A stretch of 64,000 bases of DNA from Glebionis coronaria (GCA_025667525.1 JANFOE010000191.1:1798001-1862000), one strand, 5' to 3'; positions 9,760-20,510 are shown, counted from the stretch's first letter. Numbers and translations: made by a program. Notes: generated from the sequence alone by a model not told the origin.

Positions 9760-12704
9760 TGTAAAACCCGCATGCTTTTACCATGAATAGTACCCTTACG
9801 ATAGTACGTACATGATTAGGACTTTCCTTTCATAGCATGTTTACGTTTCATGAACAAGAATTTCAAGTATTACGTACGTGTTATAACACGATAAGTATTT
9901 ATTACGTATGAACACACGATAATTATTCCAATAATAATTATAATCACGAACATGCGAACTTGAAATAATGAAAGTAAATTAATCACGAGCTAATATTACG
10001 TATGTATATATATCTATTACGAACATGAATAAATATATTAAGTCACGATCGATAACTAATTAGAACACGTAATTTACGGACACGAGAACACACTATTATT
10101 TTAGACACGAGAAAGGTTCGGGTTACCCATATGTGGGCCCCTACCCGCGGCTATAACAAGAGAAAAGGGCATAGCCCATTATTTTTACTAAACAAGGGGT
10201 TAAGGGGAAAAGTTATTTTCATTTAACACATTTATTAAAAACAAGAAAAACCCTAAAAGCTTTTCCTCCTCCTCCTTTGTTCTTGGCTGCCGGGCTTAGC
10301 ATCACCAAGAGGTGATTTGGGTTGATTTTGGTGTTAGATAAATTACAAGGATCATTGTGTGTTCATCCTTCTTGATTTCACGTAATCGGTATAACCTTTA
10401 ACCTTTTCTTTTTATGTTTTGATTTATTTGATCACATAAAATCATGCATGTTTTTAATAAACTAATTAAAAACAATTAATTAAACATGTTGCTAATCATG
10501 GGGTAAAATCAATCTTAGGTTTAGGGGTGTTTTTGTTGTGGCCGACGCCTAACCGAACCCCAAAGGGGGTCTCAGCTTGGCTTATATTCACACCACCGAG
10601 ACCTTAAGGTCTCGGTTTGGTGGTGGTTGTGTCACGGCAACAGCAAGGCAAGGGGAAACCCCAACCTAGTCGGGGTATGGTGGTGTTTCGGATCCGGTTC
10701 ATGGGTTTTAAACACGGGTCCGGTTCACATGTTTAGATTTAAAACACGGTCCGGTTCATGAGTTATTTTTCAAGGTTTATTATTTTTACAAGTTATATTA
10801 TTTTTTTTACAAGACTTAAAAATTAAATTAATTAAAGAATGAACATGATTAATTTAATTTACATGACTTAGGTTATTAATTTAATTATTAATTCATGAAT
10901 TTTAACTTAAGTATTTATCTTTTAATTAGACTATATAATTATATAATTATTAAAACCATGACTTATAATTAATTAATTTACATGACTTAGGTTATATTAT
11001 TAATAGATAATAATACATGTTTTAACCTAAGTATTTTACCTTTATTTAATTAGAATCATGTTATATTTAATTAAATACTTTAACCTATAGTTTATTTAAT
11101 TCACATGAAATAATTAATAAACTATACTATATAATCACATGACTTAGAATAATAATCAGTAAACACTTAAGCTTATATAATTAGCTTAATTATCCAGCTT
11201 ATATCTAATTATGGAAACTTTCTATTTTTAGAAACTTATTTATTTAAGGCAGCTAATCTATTTATGGAAACTTTCTATTTTTTAAAAACTTATCTATTTT
11301 AAGCAGTAATTCTATTTTTGGAAACTTTCTATTTTTGGAAACTTCTATTTTTGGAAACTTTCTATTTTTGGAAAGATTCTATTTTTGGAAACTTTCTATT
11401 TTTATTAACTTTCTATTTTTGGAAACTTTCTATTTTAGGAAACCTGCTGTTTTTAGAAAGTTGCTTATTATTACACAACAAGTATAATGATAAATGAAAT
11501 ACAAGTAATACTTAATCAGAATAGACAGAATATATGATAAACACAGTATAAAGCTTAAATTAGTAAAACATGACATGAGCATATAAAACAAGCTAAGACA
11601 TGATATAAAACCAGTTACGTACTCAGTAATCAGATACTTACACACGTATGTATTTATGTAGCATTAGTGATACCGAAGTAGGACTCTCTTCCGTTCGTCT
11701 TCTTCGTTCACTGGACATAAGGTACGGATTCTCCGTCCTTTCAGTATGGACATTCTTCCTTATTAGGATTTCCCGTATGCAGCCAACTGTTTTCCCTATT
11801 ATATGTTTTATACGTTTTGATTGCTTATGTTTAATTAGAATACCTAAAGCCATATACATGCATGACCAGTTTCACCTAGTTATGGAGGTACCATAACCAT
11901 AACACTAGAGGCACTAGTGTTATGACTTCACCACGACGGAGTGATAGTTCGTGGCGTCCCTTTCAGCTTTTGGCCATTTATTATATTATCAGGTGGGGCG
12001 TATGGGTGCATCCTAGTTACATGTTTTCAGCAGATTACTTTGTGTGAATGTGGTGTGTGCCTTGCATCCTTCACAAGGAGCTGATCCCTCCTACCCAAAA
12101 CCAGTATATTAAATTAGAGGCAGCCCCTCTAATTTGCATGACGAGGTCACCCCTCCAAGTATTCATGCACGTTGATATTTCATGACCTATTTTGTCTAAC
12201 GGTAAAATATGTTAAACAATTTTTACAAGATAAACATAAGGCTTTTCAAACTATAAAACCAGTTTTATTAAGATATAACCGGGTTATACAGGACTTAGTT
12301 TCTTCCGCTGTTTCATGCTTATATGCTTATATTATTCATGCTTTACTTGTATATCCGTGCACTGAGCGTATTGCTCAGCCATTTTCCTTTTCATGTTCCC
12401 AAAACGACAGGTACTCAGGGACGCTCGTAGACTTTCAGTGTACGTGCATATGGACTGGAAGCTCTCTAGCCTTCTTTACTTTATTCATTTATCTATACTT
12501 TGATACTCATTTCCATGGACATTGTTTAGTCCTTTCATTTACAGTACTTATGTTTGTGTATGATGAGTTCTACTTTTGGACTACCGATGTTTGATTCCAG
12601 TATTTCCTTTATGGTCATGTAATGTTTAGACATTTATCCTTGTATGCTTTGATGACATGCCATAATCACGCGTGACATTCCATTTATCAAAATGGGGTGT
12701 TACA
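9760..12704 (+). repeat. E3 5' LTR
   Basis: Runs from TGTAAAACCC to GGGTGTTACA. Compared with the 3' LTR it has about 0.8 kb more (about 10430-11246), a region of A/T-rich words. It contains a 17 bp tandem repeat block at 11213-11455. The open frame at 12172-12594 lies wholly in the LTR and resembles no known protein to me. Confidence 0.9.
11213..11455 (+). repeat. 17 bp tandem repeat in E3 5' LTR
   Basis: Roughly a dozen copies of GGAAACTTTCTATTTTT, many exact, others with a base or two changed. The 3' LTR has the shorter equivalent at about 29604-29780. Confidence 0.8.
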
Positions 12705-12705
12705 A

Positions 12706-12724
12706 TTATGGTATGATAGCCAAG
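12706..12724 (+). other. Degenerate primer-binding site of E3 (initiator-Met type)
   Basis: TTATGGTATGATAGCCAAGG follows the LTR and resembles the TGGTATCAGAGC primer site of chromoviruses with several changes. The stretch from here to the gag start (13154) shows no gene. Confidence 0.55.
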
Positions 12725-13555
12725 GCTTTGACCTGTAGGCTCTCAAAGCATGACCTGTGATTAATGGGTAGTCACTATGGTCTTCCTAGAACTGACAGTC
12801 AGTTTTCATGCATTCATCATTTTCATGCATACATATATATGTCATTGTCGCAAGTTTATGACTAAGTAATGGTTGGTACAGGACTGGCCCTATTTAGTCG
12901 CATGTGTTTTATCGAAACTTTTAAATTTGGGACAGACCCATAGGCGTCCCCTCGCCATGTCTTTTTTTTAGTGAACTGACTATAGGCGTTCACTCGCGAG
13001 CATACAAAAGTTTTCATAAAACTGCATCATGCATTCATGTACAAAAATTTTCTTGCATAAATTTTTCTCAAGATTTATTGGTATAAAATTTTTTTTTCAT
13101 GTACATATTTTATGTTTTGATTAGTTAATCATGTATTTTATGTCATACTGTCAGATGGCAAACACAAACAATATCCGGGAGATGGTTGCAGCTGCCAATG
13201 CAGATTTGCAAGACACCCTTCATCAGAACGACAACTATCCTCCCCCACCAAACATTTTCCCCACGGAAGGAAGGAATAGGCTCATAAGAGAGTACTACAC
13301 TATCAGACAACGACTTGAGGAAAGCAGTAATGATTTCATGTAGCGTTTCCTTTGGTTCGCTGGTGTCCTGAGAGTAGCTGCGGGCACCACTGAAGAGCAG
13401 GCACAACATTTTCGTTGGGCCCTTTCTCCAATGATTGCCAATAACTTAGAAGGTGCTCCATTACACACGGTAGCACAAGTGGCCGATGCAGCGCGTAAGC
13501 TGGAGATGCTACAGGAGAGAGATGAGTTCGGGGAAGCAGAGAGACCTGAGAAGAG

Positions 13556-13639
13556 GTAAACATTCGTATTCAAGCGGTGACCAATCCGTATTCTTTTAGT
13601 ATATATCAATAATTCATCTCTTTATATTGTATCTTCCAG
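13556..13639 (+). other. Intron-like segment 1 in E3 gag (84 nt)
   Basis: Starts GTAAAC, ends CTTCCAG, is A/T-rich, and its second to fourth bases give TAA if read through. The codons before (KR) and after (QKTGDR) join in phase when it is skipped. Confidence 0.6.
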
Positions 13640-13789
13640 ACAGAAGACTGGGGACCGGTCTCAGCCGGCTACTCAACAGCAGCCTAATCAGCCCAAGGGA
13701 AACGGTCAGACTAACAATCGTTCTGCTACGGATAGGCGTGGCGGTAATGATAATTACCGTAACAACGCTGGACACTCCAACAGCAGCAG

Positions 13790-13864
13790 GTCCTTATACT
13801 TACGCATTTTCTTATGATTACATGTTATGATTATTAATTCTGACATTAGCAAATCTTCTACCAG
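13790..13864 (+). other. Intron-like segment 2 in E3 gag (75 nt)
   Basis: Starts GTCCTT (a weak donor) and ends CTACCAG. It separates AGCAGCAG from GAATCATGG. Skipping it keeps the basic Asn/Gly-rich linker in frame. Confidence 0.55.
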
Positions 13865-13929
13865 GAATCATGGTAACGGTAGGGACCAGAACTAGAGAGG
13901 TTCACAACCTAACCGTCCAACTATCACTG

Positions 13930-14002
13930 GTATTCAATCTTACGATTATCCGCATTGTCCTTTATACCCTATTATCATGTCTCATGTATAATGTTTTATC
14001 AG
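13930..14002 (+). other. Intron-like segment 3 in E3 gag (73 nt)
   Basis: Starts GTATTC, ends TTTTATCAG, with a pyrimidine-rich 3' end. Skipping it joins the linker to the cysteine motifs in the frame used by the protease region. Confidence 0.55.
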
Positions 14003-14157
14003 GTTCCCAGCCAGTCAGGCCACCTGTTGGAGGATTTACGCATCCTCTTTGCTCTACTTGCCACCGTAGGCACCTAGGGCCATGTTGCCGTGACAGTGAC
14101 GCATGCTTCAAGTGTGGTCTTCCTGGCCATTGAATGAAGGACTGACGCAAGGGCGAG

Positions 14158-14965
14158 ATGGAGGGCACATCGGGACATGCTGATACCAAGCCGCCTCCTA
14201 CCACCGGACACGTTTACACGACATCTCGCGATCAGGCCAACAAGTCTACAGGTACCATCACGGGAATATTGTATATGTATGGTCGAGCTGCATGTGTTTT
14301 GTTTGATAGGGGTGCTACTCACTCGGTCATTTCTACTGCTTATGCCAAGAATGTTAGGATACTCCCCATGCCACTAGAGAATAGACTCAGTATTTGCACA
14401 CCTTTGAGGGACTCTGTACTTATAACCCATGAGTACAAGAGCCTTCCCCTAGAGTTTGACGATAAGGTTCGTCCTGTTGACGCACTTCCGCTGGACATGA
14501 ATGATTTTGACATGATTTTGGGCATGGATTGGCTATCCAAGCATCATGCTACCATAGACTGCCATTCATATCGAGTCATCTTCAGTGATGTTAATGAGCC
14601 AGAGTACATTCACAACGGGTTCGTACCCGACAGGTCTGTACAAATCATATCAACCCTGCAAGCATATGCATTACTGTCACATGGGTGCGAGGGTTATCTA
14701 GATACTGTTCATGACATGGATGCTGAATCCCCATCAGTTCAGGATCAACCGATAGTGTCAGAATTTCCAGATGTATTTCCAAAAGAACTTCCGGGCATAC
14801 CACCTGCACGTGAAGTGGAATTTAATATCGAGCTCATTCCAGGAGCAGAGCCGATTTCCAAGGCTCCTTATCGCATAGCTCCCATAGAGTTAAAGGAGCT
14901 GAAGGATCAACTGCAAGAACTTCTGGAACGAGGTTTCATTAGACCGAGCGCATCTCCATGGGGCG
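14158..14965 (+). pseudogene. pol: E3 protease and start of RT, cut by E4
   Basis: The open frame holds an aspartic protease, normally needed to cut the Gag-Pol precursor in the particle, followed by the beginning of RT. The protease active site reads FDRGATHSVIS, so the usual Ser after the catalytic Asp is Arg (Asp codon 14304-14306). A second typical segment, MILGMDWLSKHHA, follows. The RT start shows EFPDVFPKELPGIPPAREVE and ends at RPSASPWG, where E4 was inserted after the first base of a codon. The reading frame is the same as in the last gag exon, so gag and pol were one polyprotein. The frame continues at 26175, after E4. Confidence 0.88.
14961..14965. other. E4 target-site duplication, left (GGGCG)
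   Basis: GGGCG precedes TGATAGGTGT and is repeated at 26170-26174 after the AATGTATCA end of E4. Confidence 0.92.
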
Positions 14966-15454
14966 TGATAGGTGTGAAAACACCCATCCTTTTACCACTT
15001 AATTCTGGCTAAAACAAGACCAAAACACGTATTTAATATCATTTGTTTGGAATTATGCGTGGTTTTTGTGTTTATTGTGTTTTCAGAGTCGACCGGATGA
15101 ATATTGAAGAAAACATGGGATTGCACGGATTTTATCGAGGAAAAAGACTTAAGACGAAGTCTATTGTCCAAGAGATGCAAAAGATTTGAAGTCATTGTGC
15201 ATATTTGAAGATTTATCGAAGAATAGAGCCAAAGATTGAAGATTTATCGAAGAATAGAGCCAAAGATGGAAGATTCATATATGTCGAAGAACTCGAGTCT
15301 ATTAAATAAAAGATTATAAGACGAGTTGGAATTATTCACCGACACTTCTAAAAATCCAAAGTCGGAAACGTTTAATTAAAAGAGACGAGAAGACTAAAGA
15401 AGGAAGAAGAAAAGAAGCCCAAAACCAAGCCCATTTGCAAGCCCATACACACAC

Positions 15455-15465
15455 CTATATAAAGG
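15455..15465 (+). promoter_or_regulatory. TATA box of E4 5' LTR
   Basis: CTATATAAAGG lies about 490 bp into the LTR and is repeated at 24942-24952 in the 3' LTR. The predicted RNA start would be near 15490. Confidence 0.65.
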
Positions 15466-16029
15466 CCCTTACTTCACAAATTTGAGACACTTAGTTAGAT
15501 TTTAGTTTTTGGATTTCTCTAGTTTTAGAGAGAGAAAGTTCTAAACTTTCTCTCACTAGATTTCATCTTTTTCTCTTTCAAATTCAAACTTTTGTATTAC
15601 TTTTCATTAATCAAGTTCAAGTTTTTATCTGTTAATCTTTAATCTCATCCTTCCTTTCTTTTATTTTGATTGATTTTGGTACAAATCTCGTATGATCCGT
15701 GTTGTTCATCAATGATTTGTGCTTAAAAAGTTGATTTCTTTTTATGTTTCCTTAAGTTTATACATGAATAAGCTTTGAGATCCTTGTTCTTATTGGCTTA
15801 TTTGTTGATTTAGCTTATTTACTTTTTAAAGTTTTTTATGAAAAGTTCAACTTTTTATTGATTTGATTTGAAAGTTGTTTATTTTAAGTTTAGATAAGTT
15901 GTTTTTAGTGCTTATTTGATCAGTTTTTTATTGGATTCGAGTTAGTTTTGGGAGTTAGCTTATTCCATAAGCTTATTTCCTAGCTTAAGTTTCGGTTTGC
16001 ACCATTTTCGGAAAAAGGTAACTCCCTTT

Positions 16030-16370
16030 TCCGATCGGATATTCCGACCAAGGACACCCCTTTATTCCGATCTATAGATCGGATAAGGGTTTTAACCAGA
16101 TTCCGATAAGCCCCTTTCCGATTGGATCTTTCCGATCGGGCTTGTTTTTGTATACCGATCGTGCCAACTTTTGAGCATTCCGATGGTAAGGTGTTTTAAT
16201 ATATTCCGATTGTAGCTAGCTTTAATATTCCGATTTGGCTCACTTGTTCAACATTCCGATCACCTGTTTTTTTGAATATTCCGATTAGCTTTAGATTGTG
16301 TTATTTCGATTGGTACAATTTTCCCTTATTCCGATTTAGTTGTTTTAATACATTCCGATCTTACTTTCTT
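16030..16370 (+). repeat. TTCCGAT motif array in E4 5' LTR
   Basis: About 15 forward copies of a word close to ATTCCGAT, plus inverted ATCGGA copies, occur at 15-40 bp spacing with unrelated sequence between them. This is a dispersed motif, not a tandem repeat. It lies in the transcribed part of the LTR, after the TATA box. Confidence 0.85.
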
Positions 16371-16685
16371 TTAGTACTCTTCAATTAAGTTCTTATTTTT
16401 CACAAAGTTTTCAAAGTGTTAGTTTTTATTGAATGTCCATTTATTTTTCTAATATAATCTTTAAAGTTTTCAAACATTTAATTTTAAATACGTCTTTTCA
16501 CTTTAATCATTTAAGTCTTTAATTTTACTCTTCGACACTTAATTTCTTGTCATTAGTTTAAAATAGATTAACAAACCAACCACTTCTTATTAACCAAGAA
16601 CAAATCATTCCACTTAGAGCTGAGATCAATTCGAGAGGATACCGAGAGACATAAAATTGAACCCATAGAAAATCAATGTATCAAA

Positions 16686-16703
16686 TGGCGCCGCTGCCGG
16701 CTC
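16686..16703 (+). other. Primer-binding site of E4 (tRNA-Asp type)
   Basis: TGGCGCCGCTGCCGG follows the LTR after two bases. The match stops three bases earlier than in E5. Confidence 0.85.
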
Positions 16704-16895
16704 TTCTCGTTAAGATCAAAAGTTTTTTGTGAGAACTTGGATTTTGGGATCCGTTCCCCGTGAACGTTACTTTTTCATAAAAATTTTCAAAAAAATCCAA
16801 AAAATATAAATTTTCAGAAATACAAAAAAATTAAAAAACATAATAACCAAAAATATTTTTGCTTTGTTTTTCTTTGTTTGGTCTTTTGCAGGTGT

Positions 16896-19670
16896 ATGCG
16901 CACTCGATCCACGTCTTATCAAGAGCCCGAGCCTCTCGATCACTTAGACATGGCCGGTGTACAAAACAACAACAACATACCACCTCCAAACAACAATAAT
17001 AACAACAACAACCCACCTTTCAACAACATGAATAATAACAACAATGAGCCCCTTCCGGATAATCGTCCGATGATTGAACTGCTGCAAGCTCATGTAGATG
17101 GCAACACTGATCCAATTGTTATACCAGCATTTGCAGCCAACAACTTTGAGCTAAAATCAGGCTTTATCCAGATGGTCTCTGCTCAACCATTCTTGGGGCG
17201 TACCATTGATGATCCACACGACCACATCAAGAGATTCTTGCAACTCACCAACACGGTCAAGTTCAATGGTGTTCCACAAGAGGTTATCAGGTTACAACTT
17301 TTTCCCTTTTCTTTAGAGGGACAAGCCCGGCATTGGCTTGCTAAGGAACCGCCACAGAGTATTCTCTCGTGGACGGATTTGGAGACCAAGTTTATCAATT
17401 ACTTTTTACCACCCTCTCGTACTACCGCTTTGCGGAATGAAATCATAAATTTTGAACAAAAGTACGAAGAGTCGTTCAGTGAATCTTGGGATCGTTTTAA
17501 AGATCTTTTAAGAAAATGCCCACAACATGGTTTTACCAAAGTACATCAAATTAATACTTTTTACAATGGTTTAAGCATGAGTGACCAAGATTCACTAAAC
17601 AGTGCCTCGGGGGGTAATCTTTTGGCTAAGACTTCCAATGCTGCTTGGGATATCATTGAGAATAAGTCTCGTGTGCAAACCAAGAGCGTTCGGACCAATG
17701 TCGCTAGTGCTAGCACTAATGACAGAGACAAGCGACTTGACAAAATCACTACGCTTCTTGAATCGCTTGTTACCCACACCGTCCGCAACAACAACAGCAA
17801 CAACGCTAAAAACGCTCAAGTTAATGCTATCAGCCAACCATGCGAGATATGTGGGGGTACTCACTCTTACACTACTTGTACTGCCACCCAAGACTACCCT
17901 GCTGAGAATGTGAATGCAACATATGGCACCTATCCTCAACCCGCTTATCAAGCTCGACGTCAAGGTGACCGTAACTTGCTTAGATACCGCTCCAACAACT
18001 ATCTCTCACCACCTGGTTTTAATCCTAATAACCCAAACCAACAACAAAACCTCAACCGCTCTCCTCAACAACAACAACAATCTCGTGGACCATACATACC
18101 ACCTCACAAACAGCAACAACCACCTCAACGAAACAACCAAGTTTACCAGCAACCTGCTTATCAACCACCCGCATACACTGCTCCTTCCAACCAAACCCCC
18201 GCATCACATCAAGACATTGGAACCTACATGAGGACTAACGATGTAATCGTGGATAATCTCCAACAGGAAGTGCGAAACTTGAAAGCAGACCTGATGAAAC
18301 AAGGGAATGATCTGAGAGCTGATATGAAAAACACTATGGATAGTCAAACGAATGACTTAAGAAACATGATGGCTAGTTTCTTCCAAGGTAATCAACCCTC
18401 TTCTTCGGGTACTCTTCCGAGTAACACCATTGCGAATCCAAGAGGGGAGATGAAAGCAATCACCACTCGAAGTGGCAAAGGTACCAAGGAACCCGAGCTT
18501 CCTATATCTCCACCGGTGGTTGTGACTAAGGAGAACGAGTCACCTGCTCCTATTCCTCATCCTTATCTTTCCCCAATTTCTCCACCTCTTCCTTCTACCC
18601 CTCCTCCACCCAAGGATGTGAGTGATCCTATTCTTCCGAAGCCTTCCTCTTCTTCCAATATACCTTATCCATCTAGGTTGAGGAAAGAGAAGCTCAAAAG
18701 CAAGGATGATATTCAGGTTTCGAACTTTCTTAAAATGTTCAAACAATTGAATTTCAATATCTCCTTCGCTGAGGCTCTCGCTCACATGCCTAAATATGCG
18801 AAAATGTTTCAAGATATTCTGAGCGACAAGGAAAAGCTCCTCGATATTGCCAACATCCAACTTAATGAGAATTGCTCTGCAGTGCTCTTAAGGAAATTGC
18901 CAACCAAGCTTGGTGATCCGGGTCGTTTCTTAATCCCTTGCAATTTCCCGGGAGTAGAGAATTGCATGGCCCTAGCCGATCTAGGTGCCAGTATTAATCT
19001 AATGCCCCTTAGCGTTTGGAAGCAATTATCTCTCCCTGAGCTAGTACCCACTAAAATGACTTTGGAATTGGCTAACCGTATGGTTGCTTATCCAGTGGGG
19101 ATAGCCGAAGACGTCTTTGTAGGAGTCGACAAATTCACTTTTCCTGCTGATTTCGTTGTCGTCGACTACGAGATGGATCCTCGTGTTCCCTTGATCGTTG
19201 GTCGTCCGTTCCTAAGGACCGATCGCACTCTCATCGACGTTGAAGCCGGTGAGCTTATCATGAGAGTGGGTGACGATAAAATCGTCTTCAACATGGGAAA
19301 GTTGTCTAAACAACCTTATTCCAACAAGAGTGTTAATTGTATTGATGTTCTGGATGAGGCTTGTGAAGAACACTTCAAAGATGCTTGCAAAAGTATTCCT
19401 ACCTCTCTTCCCAATGTTGAAACCGTTGCCTCTATTGATTCATCACTGTCTCTATTTGGAGAAAGTGATTTGTTTTGGAACAATCTTGAAGACACCATGG
19501 GAGATGTGAACTTAGCTAATGATGATTCTCCCACCGATGAGGATGAAGACATGCATTTCTTTGACAACCTTCTCAACGAAGACAACCTTTCTCCACCATC
19601 TCCCACGGTTATTGCTATCGATACTCCGACTTCGAATACGCCTCCCGTCGAAAATCCTCCGGATTTATAA
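16896..19670 (+). CDS. gag-pro: E4 Gag-protease
   Basis: An open frame of about 924 codons from the ATG of MRTRSTSYQ. The frame is open a little further upstream, but only with non-ATG starts. Residues about 30-55 are almost only Asn and Pro. A capsid domain covers about 60-230 (for example LFPFSLEGQARHWLA). The knuckle CEICGGTHSYTTC is at 316-328 with spacing CX2CX3HX4C. A Gln/Asn/Pro-rich stretch follows, then a short coiled-coil-like segment. The aspartic protease has ADLGASINLMP with the catalytic Asp at 695 and a second segment VPLIVGRPFLRTDRT. The protease would cleave the precursor in virus-like particles. The frame ends at TAA 19668-19670. RT resumes in the same frame straight after, so this stop probably arose by mutation of one codon in a former Gag-Pol fusion. 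Confidence 0.92.
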   Translation: MRTRSTSYQEPEPLDHLDMAGVQNNNNIPPPNNNNNNNNPPFNNMNNNNNEPLPDNRPMIELLQAHVDGNTDPIVIPAFAANNFELKSGFIQMVSAQPFLGRTIDDPHDHIKRFLQLTNTVKFNGVPQEVIRLQLFPFSLEGQARHWLAKEPPQSILSWTDLETKFINYFLPPSRTTALRNEIINFEQKYEESFSESWDRFKDLLRKCPQHGFTKVHQINTFYNGLSMSDQDSLNSASGGNLLAKTSNAAWDIIENKSRVQTKSVRTNVASASTNDRDKRLDKITTLLESLVTHTVRNNNSNNAKNAQVNAISQPCEICGGTHSYTTCTATQDYPAENVNATYGTYPQPAYQARRQGDRNLLRYRSNNYLSPPGFNPNNPNQQQNLNRSPQQQQQSRGPYIPPHKQQQPPQRNNQVYQQPAYQPPAYTAPSNQTPASHQDIGTYMRTNDVIVDNLQQEVRNLKADLMKQGNDLRADMKNTMDSQTNDLRNMMASFFQGNQPSSSGTLPSNTIANPRGEMKAITTRSGKGTKEPELPISPPVVVTKENESPAPIPHPYLSPISPPLPSTPPPPKDVSDPILPKPSSSSNIPYPSRLRKEKLKSKDDIQVSNFLKMFKQLNFNISFAEALAHMPKYAKMFQDILSDKEKLLDIANIQLNENCSAVLLRKLPTKLGDPGRFLIPCNFPGVENCMALADLGASINLMPLSVWKQLSLPELVPTKMTLELANRMVAYPVGIAEDVFVGVDKFTFPADFVVVDYEMDPRVPLIVGRPFLRTDRTLIDVEAGELIMRVGDDKIVFNMGKLSKQPYSNKSVNCIDVLDEACEEHFKDACKSIPTSLPNVETVASIDSSLSLFGESDLFWNNLEDTMGDVNLANDDSPTDEDEDMHFFDNLLNEDNLSPPSPTVIAIDTPTSNTPPVENPPDL

Positions 19671-20510
19671 CTTAAGGAGTTGCCGCCCCATCTCGAGTAT
19701 GTATTCCTTGATGAAGAGAAGAAGTCGCCAGTCATCATTGCTAAGGACCTAAAGGAACAAGAAAAAGACCGACTTATCACCGTGTTGAAAGATCACAAGA
19801 AGGCTATTGCTTGGAAAATCTCTGATATTCGTGGAATTGATCCTCACTTCTGCACACACAAAATTCTCATGGAGGACGACTTTAAGCCCACAATTCAAAG
19901 CCAACGAAGGGTGAATCCAAAAATCCATGAAGTCATCAAAACAGAGGTTATCAAACTTCTTGATGCGGGTATGATTTACCCTATTTCGGATTCACCATGG
20001 GTTAGTCCAATCCATTGTGTGCCCAAGAAGGGCGGAATAACCGTTGTTCCCAATGAACACAACGAGTTGATTTCCACTCGTCTCGTTACTGGGTGGAGAG
20101 TTTGTATAGACTACCGCAAACTTAATGATGCCACGAGAAAGGATCATTTCCCTCTACCTTTTATGGACCAAATGCTTGAACGTTTAGCGGGTAATGAATA
20201 TTACTGCTTTCTTGATGGTTTCTCGGGTTATTTCCAAATACCCATCGATCCCCAAGATCAAGAGAAGACAACATTCACTTGTCCCTATGGCACATTTGCT
20301 TACAAACGAATGCCTTTTGGCTTATGCAATGCCCCCGGGACTTTCCAAAGGTGCATGTTAGCTATCTTCAATGACATGGTTGAACAAACCATGGAAGTCT
20401 TCATGGATGATTTCTCGGTCTTTGGGGATTCCTTCTCTTCTTGCCTTGCCAATTTGGAACGTATGCTTAAGCGATGCGAAGACACTCGCCTTGTTCTGAA
20501 TTGGGAATAA
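19671..20510 (+). pseudogene. pol: E4 reverse transcriptase (RT), between two in-frame stops
   Basis: In phase with gag-protease. It starts with LKELPPHLEYVFLDEE and holds the RT fingers and palm: LLDAGMIYPISDSPWVSP, the Athila-typical PKKGGITVVPNE, WRVCIDYRKLN, FLDGFSGYFQI, MPFGLCNAPGTFQRCM and the active-site box FMDD (20400-20411). FMDD in place of YxDD is normal in this group, so the catalytic pair of Asp is present. It ends at TAA 20508-20510, at a place where the alignment with relatives clearly goes on ([16 protein letters not shown] follows). RT would copy element RNA into DNA in the particle. The stops on both sides mean no full enzyme can be made without readthrough. Confidence 0.9.

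Larger units (their letters stand above)
13155..14157 (+). pseudogene. gag: E3 gag, broken, with three intron-like segments
   Basis: The start MANTNNIREM is the first ATG followed by Gag-like sequence. Readable parts are a capsid C-terminal stretch (RQRLEESSNDFM, then RFLWFAGVLRVAAGT and KLEMLQERDEF), a glutamine/asparagine-rich basic linker, and cysteine motifs CSTCHRRHLGPC and CFKCGLPGH. Compared with Tekay Gags as I remember them, the N-terminal half looks deleted. Stops lie at 13341-13343 and 13893-13895, and two TGA codons (14131, 14143) cut the zinc knuckle before its last cysteine. The coding sequence is interrupted by GT...AG segments 13556-13639, 13790-13864 and 14003-flanked 13930-14002. 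Leaving each out keeps the reading frame into the protease at 14158. The product would bind and package element RNA; this copy is dead. Confidence 0.75.
14966..16683 (+). repeat. E4 5' LTR
   Basis: TGATAGGTGT to CAATGTATCA. It holds a TATA box (15455-15465), a direct repeat of GAAGATTTATCGAAGAATAG near 15205-15260, and the TTCCGAT array (about 16030-16370). Confidence 0.95.

Noticed and set aside
11638..11896. Overlapping small open frames on both strands
   Set aside because: Inside the E3 LTR. The minus frame recurs at 29962-30183 only because the LTR is repeated.
12172..12594. 140-codon open frame as a gene
   Set aside because: Lies wholly in the E3 5' LTR, is shorter in the 3' LTR copy (30496-30777), and has no recognisable domain.
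16030..16370. CRISPR-like array for the TTCCGAT motif
   Set aside because: The repeat is only 7-8 bp, the spacing is irregular, and the context is a plant LTR.
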